A DNA stretch of 64,000 bases from Bacteroides sp. 519 (GTDB taxonomy: Bacteria > Bacteroidota > Bacteroidia > Bacteroidales > Bacteroidaceae): NCBI RefSeq assembly GCF_010500955.1, contig NZ_QVMJ01000016.1, forward strand, positions 1 through 64,000, in the 5' to 3' direction. The position numbers and the translations under genes were made by a program. Below, one piece after another: positions 32,984 to 40,269 of this stretch (its first letter is position 1; each line of letters opens with the position of its first letter). The notes below the pieces were generated by a model that saw nothing but the letters and a program-made list of their open reading frames with translations, did not search any database and was not told where the DNA came from.

Positions 32984-34714
32984 ATGAGTTCAAACAAATC
33001 ATTTCGTTTTACCCCCATCATAATTGCACTTAGTGTTGTAATTGGTATATTGATAGGAACATTTTATGCCAAACATCGTTCGGGCAACAGATTGGGTATT
33101 ATAAACGGAACCAATAATAAATTAACTGCATTGTTGCGGGTTATCGACGAGCAGTACGTTGATACCGTTAATATGCACGAACTTATAGAAGAAGCAATGC
33201 CTCAGATTCTGGGAGAGTTGGATCCTCATTCAACATACATTCCGGCCAAAGACCTGGAAATTGTAAACTCCGAACTTGAAGCCAGCTTTGGTGGGATAGG
33301 TATTCAGTTCACCATTCAACACGATACCATTCATGTAAACAGTGTAATACCGGGCGGTCCTTCCGAGAAAGTAGGACTAATGGCCGGCGACCGCATTGTT
33401 GCTGTAGACGATAGCATATTTGTTGGCAAAATAGTTACCAATGAACGTGCTATGCGCAAATTAAAGGGTCCCAAAGGTACCGATGTTAGAATAGGAGTTA
33501 AGCGATTTGGAGAAAGAGACTTGTTATCGTTCGATATTGTTCGGGGAGATATTCCGCAAAACAGTGTAGATGCAGCTTATATGATAAACGAAGATTTCGG
33601 TTACATTCAGATCTCGAAATTTGCACGCAAAACCCATGTAGAACTATTGAGTGCATTGGCAGTACTTAAGCATCTGAATTGCAAAGGTGTAATCATCGAC
33701 TTGAGAGGTAATACAGGTGGCTTTATGGAAGCCGCTATCCGGATGGTAAACGAGTTCTTACCCGAAGGCCAACTGATTGTATACACCAAAGGACGCAAAT
33801 ACCCCCGTGCAAACGAACTGGCAAACGGTACCGGCAGTTGCAAAGATATGCCAATGGTAGTATTAATAGACGAATCATCGGCATCGGCCAGCGAAATATT
33901 TGCAGGTGCTATCCAGGATAACGACCGTGGTATGCTTGTTGGCCGGCGATCGTTTGGTAAAGGTTTGGTGCAACAACCTATCGAATTCAGTGACGGCTCT
34001 GCCATTCGCCTCACCATTGCCCGTTATTATACGCCATCCGGACGCTCAATTCAACGTCCATACAACAAAGGAAAAGATGCCGATTACGAAATGGACTTGT
34101 TAAACAGATACGAACATGGAGAATTCTTCTCGCGCGATAGCATCAAGGTCGACGAAAACCTACGGTATTACACAGGCCTTGGACGTCCGGTTTATGGTGG
34201 TGGCGGTATTATGCCCGACATCTTTGTTCCACAGGACACAACCAATATTACTACCTATCTGCGTAGCGTTTTAAACAGAGGGCTAACACTTCAGTTTTCG
34301 TTTCAGTACACCGATCAAAACCGTAAAAAGCTAAGCGAATATACGGATGAAGAAAGCCTACTTGGATACCTGAAAAGCCAAGGAGTTATTGAACAGTTTG
34401 TTCAATATGCAGATAGCAAAGGAATAAAAAGAAGAAATATCCTGATTCAAAAATCGTATAGTTTGTTAGAGCGGAATGTATATGGTAATATCATTTATAA
34501 CATGCTTGGCAGAGAAAACTATATTAAATACTTCAACAAAACGGACATAACCGTATTAAAAGCTCTTGAATTGCTGAAAACCGGTCAGGCATATCCGCAA
34601 GCTCCGGCAAAAGAAGAAGAAGTACTTGTTACCGAAAACGATGAAGAAACAGAAAAAAGAACTGCGCAAGCTAATACGCCAACAGAAAACCCAGTATTGC
34701 GTCTCTACGCTTAA
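32984..34714 (+). CDS. C-terminal processing protease (S41) with PDZ domain
   Basis: A 576-residue tail-specific/CtpA-type serine protease of the cell envelope. An N-terminal membrane anchor (IIIALSVVIGILIGTFYA, residues ~13-30) is followed by a PDZ domain (GIGIQFTIQHDTIHVNSVIPGG near residue 108). The catalytic site is SSASASEIF at about 298-306 with the general-base lysine K326 in SFGKG. The C-terminal ~150 residues extend beyond the core, as is usual in Bacteroidetes. Its 3' end overlaps the next gene by 74 nt. Confidence 0.9.
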   Translation: MSSNKSFRFTPIIIALSVVIGILIGTFYAKHRSGNRLGIINGTNNKLTALLRVIDEQYVDTVNMHELIEEAMPQILGELDPHSTYIPAKDLEIVNSELEASFGGIGIQFTIQHDTIHVNSVIPGGPSEKVGLMAGDRIVAVDDSIFVGKIVTNERAMRKLKGPKGTDVRIGVKRFGERDLLSFDIVRGDIPQNSVDAAYMINEDFGYIQISKFARKTHVELLSALAVLKHLNCKGVIIDLRGNTGGFMEAAIRMVNEFLPEGQLIVYTKGRKYPRANELANGTGSCKDMPMVVLIDESSASASEIFAGAIQDNDRGMLVGRRSFGKGLVQQPIEFSDGSAIRLTIARYYTPSGRSIQRPYNKGKDADYEMDLLNRYEHGEFFSRDSIKVDENLRYYTGLGRPVYGGGGIMPDIFVPQDTTNITTYLRSVLNRGLTLQFSFQYTDQNRKKLSEYTDEESLLGYLKSQGVIEQFVQYADSKGIKRRNILIQKSYSLLERNVYGNIIYNMLGRENYIKYFNKTDITVLKALELLKTGQAYPQAPAKEEEVLVTENDEETEKRTAQANTPTENPVLRLYA

Positions 34715-35171
34715 ATCAATATCCGATTCTGTTTTAGAGAAGCTTGAAAAAGAAAACCTTTTTCAAGCTTCGAACACAATACTACTCTATTTTTCGATGG
34801 ATGATGAAGTGCATACACACCAATTCATTGAAAAATGGAGTAAAACCAAAACCATATTACTGCCGGTTGTTGTGGGCGATGTACTTGAACTGAGAATATA
34901 CTCGCACAAGAACGATCTTATAACAGGAGAATATGGAATAAAAGAACCAACCGGACCACTTTTCACCAGTTATGATTCGATTGACCTAGCCATTATACCC
35001 GGTATGGCTTTTGACAGTAAAGGCAACAGGCTTGGCCGTGGAAAAGGATATTACGACAAATTACTGCCTCTTATTAAAGCTCCTAAAATTGGCATCTGCT
35101 TTCCGTTTCAGTTGCTAAACACAATCCCTGTCGAACAGTTTGATATTTGTATGGATAAGGTGATCACCTAG
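34641..35171 (+). CDS. 5-formyltetrahydrofolate cyclo-ligase
   Basis: A 176-residue 5-FCL family enzyme, converting 5-formyl-THF to 5,10-methenyl-THF with ATP. Diagnostic stretches are KKELRKLIRQQK at the N-terminus, IKEPTGP near residue 98, and the signature IPGMAFDSKGNRLGRGKGYYDKLL-like region near residue 120. The start at 34641 (MKKQKKELRK) is chosen over 34626. Either one lies inside the protease gene in another frame, so the two genes overlap by at least 74 nt. Confidence 0.88.
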   Translation: MKKQKKELRKLIRQQKTQYCVSTLKSISDSVLEKLEKENLFQASNTILLYFSMDDEVHTHQFIEKWSKTKTILLPVVVGDVLELRIYSHKNDLITGEYGIKEPTGPLFTSYDSIDLAIIPGMAFDSKGNRLGRGKGYYDKLLPLIKAPKIGICFPFQLLNTIPVEQFDICMDKVIT

Positions 35172-35226
35172 CCTCCGTGTTCAACACAAGGAAAAGCTCC
35201 GTGTTTCTGTGTCTCTGTGTTTTTAT
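35172..35226. repeat. CTCCGTGTTTCTGTGT word repeat
   Basis: CCTCCGTGTT, CTCCGTGTTT, CTGTGTC and CTCTGTGTT words lie between 5-FCL and the amidase gene. A related CTCTGTGTTTCAGTGTT stretch is at 63690-63708. It is part of the same family of intergenic word repeats. Confidence 0.6.
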
Positions 35227-35267
35227 TTATGAAGAGTGATAAAAAAATGAAAACTTAAAGGTAAATG

Positions 35268-35298
35268 TTGAGTTTTCTGCAAAAATCACTACCTTTGC
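35268..35298 (+). promoter_or_regulatory. Promoter for the amidase gene, near-leaderless
   Basis: A TTG at 35268-35270 lies 19 nt upstream of TACCTTTGC at 35290-35298, a strong Bacteroidota promoter match. The expected start point, about 6-9 nt past the TTTG, falls at or within a few bases of the ATG at 35306. Confidence 0.7.
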
Positions 35299-35305
35299 GC
35301 GTAAT

Positions 35306-36433
35306 ATGTCGTCGCACAAACAACACATATTTTTAGTTTTTCTCTGTCTTGGAGTTCTTCTCAGTCCATTTTGCTCAAGCAATACATGGGCCAGAGACTT
35401 TATTGTCGTTATTGATGCCGGTCATGGAGGTAAAGATCCGGGCGCTTTAGGAAAAATATCCAAAGAAAAAGATATAAACCTAAAAGTTGCCTTGAAAGTA
35501 GGTAACCTGATTAAGAAAAATTGTAAAGATGTGAATGTGATATATACGCGAGATAAAGATGTATTTATAAGCCTGGATAAAAGAGCGGAGATTGCAAACA
35601 ATGCCAAGGCAGATTTGTTTATCTCCATTCATACAAATTCGGTAGCTAAATCAAAAACGCTGCAAGGTGCTTCAACATGGACCTTGGGGCTAGCACGGTC
35701 GCAAGCTAACCTTGAGGTGGCAAAACGTGAAAATGCAGTAATTGAGTACGAAAGCGATTACAAAACACGATATGCCAGATTTGATCATTCGTCCGAATCA
35801 TATATCATGTACGAGTTCATGCAGGATAAGTTTATGGAACAAAGCGTTCAGCTTGCAACACTTATGCAACAACAATTTAAAAATTCCTGTAAGCGGATTG
35901 ACAAAGGTGTTCATCAGGCCCAATTTCTGGTATTGCATGCAACAGCAATGCCAAGTGTGCTTATTGAACTGGGCTTTATCTCAACACCCGAAGAAGAAAA
36001 ATATCTCAATACCGAAAACGGTGCCAACACAATGGCCAAGGGCATTTATCAGGCATTTCTTCAATACAAGAGTTTGCACAATACCAACGCCGAGCCACTA
36101 AAGCACAACGAAGCCAGTACACAAAATGTAACCCCAAAAACATCGCATGTTACAGAGAAAGTTCCCATTGTGTTTATGGTTCAGATTACAACTTCCTCGA
36201 ATGTACTAAAACCTGGTGATCAGAAGTTGAAAGGATTGAAGGGGGTAAGATACTATAAAGAAAGAAATATCTACAAATATACCTATGGAGCGTCCGAAGA
36301 CTATAATAAAATTGTAAAGGTCAGAAAAGATATTCTGAGTAAATTTAAAGATGCATTTATCATTGCTTTCAGAAATGGAGAGAAAATGAATATAAATGAT
36401 GCAATACAGGAATTTAAAAACACAAGAAAATAA
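35306..36433 (+). CDS. N-acetylmuramoyl-L-alanine amidase with C-terminal SPOR-like region
   Basis: A 375-residue Amidase_3 enzyme that cleaves the amide between muramic acid and the peptide stem during cell separation. A signal peptide covers residues 1-29. Zinc ligands are H40 in IDAGHGGKD, a glutamate near 53-55 in the SKEKDINLKV stretch, and the histidine of DLFISIHTNS. The catalytic glutamate lies in VLIELGFIST near residue 218. The last ~90 residues (VPIVFMVQITTS to the end) resemble a SPOR peptidoglycan-binding domain. It is followed 2 nt later by an MCE-domain gene. Confidence 0.9.
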   Translation: MSSHKQHIFLVFLCLGVLLSPFCSSNTWARDFIVVIDAGHGGKDPGALGKISKEKDINLKVALKVGNLIKKNCKDVNVIYTRDKDVFISLDKRAEIANNAKADLFISIHTNSVAKSKTLQGASTWTLGLARSQANLEVAKRENAVIEYESDYKTRYARFDHSSESYIMYEFMQDKFMEQSVQLATLMQQQFKNSCKRIDKGVHQAQFLVLHATAMPSVLIELGFISTPEEEKYLNTENGANTMAKGIYQAFLQYKSLHNTNAEPLKHNEASTQNVTPKTSHVTEKVPIVFMVQITTSSNVLKPGDQKLKGLKGVRYYKERNIYKYTYGASEDYNKIVKVRKDILSKFKDAFIIAFRNGEKMNINDAIQEFKNTRK

Positions 36434-36435
36434 CA

Positions 36436-37338
36436 ATGAAAATAATGAAATACTTCACTAAAGAGGTTAGAATAGGGCTGGTTGGAATTGTATCATTATG
36501 TGTCCTTATTTATGGGATCAATTATCTTAAAGGTATCCACCTGTTTAAACCCAGCATTTATTTCTATGTAAAATACGAAAACATTAATGGACTAACAAAA
36601 TCCAGTCCGGTGTATGCCGATGGTTATCAGGTAGGGATTGTACGTGATATATTCTACGATTATAAAAGACCTGGAAATGTAACCGTTGAAATAGACCTGG
36701 ATAAAGAGATGCAGATACCCAGAGGTAGCTATGCTGATTTGGAAGTTGCCATGTTGGGAGATGTGAAAATGAACATCATACTATCCGATGGACAGCTTGG
36801 CGTACACACCATTGGCGATACCATACCAGGCAAGTTTAATAATGGACTGATGGGAAGTATAAACTCATTGATGCCTAAAATAGAGAGCTTAATACCTAAG
36901 CTGGATACCATTCTTACATCTATTCAGGCAATAACCGGCAACGAAGAAATACCCGAAATCATTACCAATGTAAAATACTCCACTGCAAATTTGCAAGCAT
37001 TAACAAGCAACCTGAATCGATTTGCACAAAACGACCTTCCACTCTTAACCCAAAAATTGTCGACTATAGGAGACAACTTTACGGAGGTAAGCAATAACCT
37101 GAAGAACATAGACTATGCTGCTACAGTAAGCAAGGTCGATGCTACTTTAAACAACGTAAAAATGCTTACAGAGAAACTTAATAGCAAAGAGAATTCATTA
37201 GGTTTGTTATTAAATGATACACAGCTATACTACAACCTGAACAATACAGCCGAAAATGCTGCAAATCTTCTGGGAGACTTTAAAAATAGCCCAAAACGCT
37301 ATGTTCATTTCTCTCTCTTCGGCAAGAAAGACAAATAA
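36436..37338 (+). CDS. MCE/MlaD-family lipid transport protein
   Basis: A 300-residue inner-membrane-anchored MCE protein. One N-terminal transmembrane helix (IGLVGIVSLCVLIYGINYLKG, residues ~12-32) is followed by the MCE domain (YFYVKYENINGLTKSSPVYA, then GYQVGIVRDI) and a long helical tail with repeated NLN/TLNNVK stretches. Such proteins form rings in phospholipid trafficking between the membranes. An alternative ATG three codons in is equally possible. Its partner permease and ATPase genes are not in this window. Confidence 0.88.
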   Translation: MKIMKYFTKEVRIGLVGIVSLCVLIYGINYLKGIHLFKPSIYFYVKYENINGLTKSSPVYADGYQVGIVRDIFYDYKRPGNVTVEIDLDKEMQIPRGSYADLEVAMLGDVKMNIILSDGQLGVHTIGDTIPGKFNNGLMGSINSLMPKIESLIPKLDTILTSIQAITGNEEIPEIITNVKYSTANLQALTSNLNRFAQNDLPLLTQKLSTIGDNFTEVSNNLKNIDYAATVSKVDATLNNVKMLTEKLNSKENSLGLLLNDTQLYYNLNNTAENAANLLGDFKNSPKRYVHFSLFGKKDK

Positions 37339-37691
37339 GAAAAAATGGTTAATGTAGATTTTGTCTAAATAACAAATTAGCATCATTATCTATAAAAAAC
37401 GAAGTTTGGCGTATCAACAAAGCTAAATAAAATGAGATTATTATTATTGTTTTCTTTTCACTGTTGTATTAGCGGCTTGGTGTTAAGTTATTGAATATTA
37501 GCAACATACATTTCGTGTGCTGGGTTTTATCGGGGTACTTGCGAACAATTTTATAAGTAGCTGAAACTAAAGCCGTTAAAAGAGGTAGCTAATAAACAAG
37601 AAAAAACTCATTTGTTTTTTTGAAATAAGATTCTCAATTTTGCAATCAGCAGAAGGTTAGGTTAATTAATAATTGCGTATTAATTTTGTTT
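37339..37691. other. Gap upstream of dnaA
   Basis: This is 353 bp of AT-rich DNA without a gene and without obvious DnaA-box clusters or AT-rich direct repeats of an origin. The likely dnaA promoter is TTTG at 37611-37614 with CAATTTTGC at 37635-37643, 20 nt apart, an imperfect match. Confidence 0.5.
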
Positions 37692-39095
37692 ATGAAAGAT
37701 TGTGATCATGTCAGTCTTTGGAACCAATGTCTAAAAGTAATTGAAGACAATGTTCCCGAAACGACATTTAGAACCTGGTTTGCCCCTATCATTCCTTTGA
37801 AATTTGTGGACAAAACCTTAACAGTACAAGTTCCAAGCCAGTTCTTCTATGAGTTCATAGAGGATAAGTTTGTGGATTTATTGCGTAATACATTATATCG
37901 TGTCATCGGAGAAGGTGCCAAGTTAATGTATAACGTAATGATAGATAAAACTTCAAGGACTACAGTAGACCTTGAGGCAAGTAGTCGTTCTATGGCAGTA
38001 TCTCCTCCCAAAAACCTTGAGAAAGTTAATAAATCGCCGGGGGTATTAAAGATCGTAACAAAGGAACTTGACTCACAACTCAATCCGAATTATAATTTTG
38101 AAAACTTTATAGAAGGATTCAGTAATAAACTTCCAAGAAGTGTTGCTGAGGCTGTTGCTCAGAATCCGGCAAAGACCGTATTTAATCCTTTGTTTATTCA
38201 TGGACATTCGGGTGTGGGAAAAACTCACCTTGCCAATGCCATCGGAACCAAAATTAAAGAACTATACCCCGAAAAGAGGGTATTGTATGTTTCTGCACAT
38301 CTATTCCAGGTGCAGTACACCGATTCTGTGCGAAACAATACAACCAATGATTTTATTAACTTTTACCAAACAATAGATATCCTGATTATTGATGATATTC
38401 AGGAATTTGCCGGCGTTACTAAAACCCAAAACACGTTCTTCCATATATTCAACCACCTCCATCAAAATGGAAAGCAATTGGTATTAACCTCAGACCGTTC
38501 TCCAGCCTTGCTGCAAGGAGTTGAAGAAAGACTTTTAACCCGCTTTAAATGGGGAATGGTAGCCGAATTAGAAAAACCCTCTGTTGAACTGAGAAAAGGC
38601 ATTCTAAGAAACAAAATACACCGCGACGGGCTTCAATTCCCAGAAGAGGTAATCAATTATATAGCTGAGAATGTAAATGAAAGTGTGCGCGACCTTGAAG
38701 GTATTGTTATTTCAATGATGGCTCACTCAACCATATACAACAAAGATATTGATATCGATCTGGCGCAACGTGTTATACGCAAGGTAGTTAAGAGCGAAAC
38801 CAAAGTTATCACCATTGATAATATTATTGATGCTGTTTGCAAGCATTTCAATATAGATACTACCGTTATTCATACCAAATCAAGAAAAAGAGACGTAGTG
38901 CAGGTAAGACAAATAGCAATGTATCTTGCCAAGAAACATACGGATTCTTCTTCTTCCAAAATAGGCCAGCTAATAGGCGGAAAAGATCATGCAACAGTTT
39001 TACATGCATGCAGAATAGTGAAAGACCAATGCGATGTAGACAAAGCGTTAAAGGCTGATATTGAAAGTATTGAAACTACGCTGAAAAGGAGATAA
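37692..39095 (+). CDS. dnaA: Chromosomal replication initiator DnaA
   Basis: A 467-residue DnaA. Domain I begins SLWNQCLKVIEDNVPETTFR; the AAA+ domain has Walker A GHSGVGKTH at about 171-179, Walker B ILIIDDIQEF near residue 235 and an arginine-finger region LLTRFKWG. The C-terminal DNA-binding domain carries the signature GGKDHATVLHACRIV. The ATG at 37692 is used; two codons upstream there is only a TTG. It is convergent with a nitroreductase gene across a dyad repeat. Confidence 0.97.
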   Translation: MKDCDHVSLWNQCLKVIEDNVPETTFRTWFAPIIPLKFVDKTLTVQVPSQFFYEFIEDKFVDLLRNTLYRVIGEGAKLMYNVMIDKTSRTTVDLEASSRSMAVSPPKNLEKVNKSPGVLKIVTKELDSQLNPNYNFENFIEGFSNKLPRSVAEAVAQNPAKTVFNPLFIHGHSGVGKTHLANAIGTKIKELYPEKRVLYVSAHLFQVQYTDSVRNNTTNDFINFYQTIDILIIDDIQEFAGVTKTQNTFFHIFNHLHQNGKQLVLTSDRSPALLQGVEERLLTRFKWGMVAELEKPSVELRKGILRNKIHRDGLQFPEEVINYIAENVNESVRDLEGIVISMMAHSTIYNKDIDIDLAQRVIRKVVKSETKVITIDNIIDAVCKHFNIDTTVIHTKSRKRDVVQVRQIAMYLAKKHTDSSSSKIGQLIGGKDHATVLHACRIVKDQCDVDKALKADIESIETTLKRR

Positions 39096-39096
39096 G

Positions 39097-39206
39097 TAAT
39101 GAGTTTTGAGTAATGAGTTTTGAGTAGTGAGTTGTGAGTAATGAGTTGCATGTTAAGTCTACTCACAACTCATTACTCACAACTCACAACTCACAACTCA
39201 TTACTC
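39097..39206. repeat. Dyad of tandem TGAGTAATGAGTT words
   Basis: The left arm repeats GAGTAATGAGTTTT words, and the right arm repeats the complement ACTCATTACTCACAACTC. It sits between convergent genes, where it could act as a two-way transcription stop, and reaches the stop codon of the nitroreductase. Confidence 0.85.
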
Positions 39207-39941
39207 TAAAAATCCTTGTTCTTTCAACACTTTGAAGAGATTTTCGGAAATTGTAATATTGTCTTTGTGGGTATAACGGATATCAGTAAATACCTGTGCC
39301 AGTGTTTCCTTATTATTCTCTTTAATAAACTGCTTGTTTTCCGGCAATGATTCCTTATAAGCATATATTTCATCAATCCTTTCGGGTGTATAATCTTCGT
39401 AAGTTTCAGTATGAATGATGCCATTAACAGGTAAGCGGTCTACCTGAGGCGGTATTCCATCCGGATATCCAACTGTGATAGTTGCAATTGGGAATACTAA
39501 CTCCGGCAGTCCAAGCGTTTCAATAATCATTTGTGGGTTGTAAGTAGTGGTACCCAAGTAGCAAATACCAAGCCCGTTTTCTTCGGCCACGGTGCAAAAT
39601 GTTTGGGTAACAATTAAAGCATCCATTGCAGCATTCATAAACGACTGAAAGTTGTTATAACCCGGAACCGCTTTCCGCTGCTCGCACCATTTACTGAATC
39701 TGCGAAAATCTGCACAGAAAGTAAGCACAACCGGAGCCGTTTTTACCATCGGTTGGTTGAAGTGTGCGGGTGAAAGTTTTTCTTTCATTTCAGTGTTGCG
39801 GGTAACAATAACGCTGTAAAGTTGCATGTTTCCGGTTGTTGATGCCCGAAAAGATGTTTTGAGTAAATTGTTTAACAACTCATCAGGGATGTTTCGTTGA
39901 GTATATTTCCGGATAGTTCTTCTTTTATTGATAGATTCCAT
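39201..39941 (-). CDS. NfsA-like FMN nitroreductase
   Basis: A 246-residue flavin oxidoreductase of the nitroreductase fold. The FMN-phosphate motif is RRTIRKYTQRNIP at the N-terminus; other landmarks are RASTTGNMQLYSVIVT, ENGLGICYLGTTTYNP and ATITVGYPDGIPP. The last is the characteristic hydrophobic strand plus VGYP. It probably reduces quinones, nitro compounds or flavins with NAD(P)H. The start at 39941 (MESINKRRTIR) is preferred over 39959. Confidence 0.85.
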   Translation of the reverse strand: MESINKRRTIRKYTQRNIPDELLNNLLKTSFRASTTGNMQLYSVIVTRNTEMKEKLSPAHFNQPMVKTAPVVLTFCADFRRFSKWCEQRKAVPGYNNFQSFMNAAMDALIVTQTFCTVAEENGLGICYLGTTTYNPQMIIETLGLPELVFPIATITVGYPDGIPPQVDRLPVNGIIHTETYEDYTPERIDEIYAYKESLPENKQFIKENNKETLAQVFTDIRYTHKDNITISENLFKVLKEQGFLE

Positions 39942-39959
39942 ACGTTTGTTTTTCTGCAA

Positions 39960-40269
39960 AAATAAGAAATAGTATCAGATGTGGCAATCTAATCCAATTC
40001 TAAATTTTCTTTTTGGGAAACTTTGAACATTTACAGCGAGTATTTTGTTTTCCAAAAAAGAAATTTGATGGTACTCGCTCTTTCAGCAAAGCTTTATTCA
40101 TCAGGCAATTAGCTTTTTGTTTTGAGAAACTATGTGGCTGTTGATAAATAATGTGATTTTTATTTTGCTATAACAGAAAACATTCATAGCTTTGCAAACA
40201 CAATTATTAATCAACCATCACTTCTGCATTTCATTTTATTGTTTAATTCCTTATTTTATAATAACTAAA
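39960..40269. other. Divergent gap with the ribonucleotide reductase promoter
   Basis: About 310 bp with no gene. Apart from the promoter at 40164-40195, no cobalamin riboswitch, NrdR-box pair or repeat dyad was recognised, although the downstream enzyme uses a cobalamin cofactor. Confidence 0.5.
40164..40195 (+). promoter_or_regulatory. Promoter for class II ribonucleotide reductase
   Basis: TTTG at 40164-40167, a 19-nt spacer and TAGCTTTGC at 40187-40195 form a near-consensus Bacteroidota promoter. The start point near 40201 leaves about 70 nt before the GTG start. Confidence 0.75.

Noticed and set aside
34626..34714. Frameshift between the S41 protease and 5-FCL genes
   Set aside because: Both proteins are complete and of normal family length; the 74-nt overlap is an ordinary different-frame gene overlap.
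37339..37691. Replication origin upstream of dnaA
   Set aside because: No cluster of DnaA boxes or AT-rich iterons was seen; origins in this phylum are often not next to dnaA.
40192..40269. N-terminal extension of the ribonucleotide reductase from a TTG at 40192
   Set aside because: The TTG lies inside the TAGCTTTGC -7 promoter element, and the 26 extra residues look unlike the family; the GTG at 40270 fits.
39960..40269. Cobalamin riboswitch before the B12-dependent reductase
   Set aside because: No B12-box-like sequence was found, and the leader of about 70 nt from the predicted start is too short.
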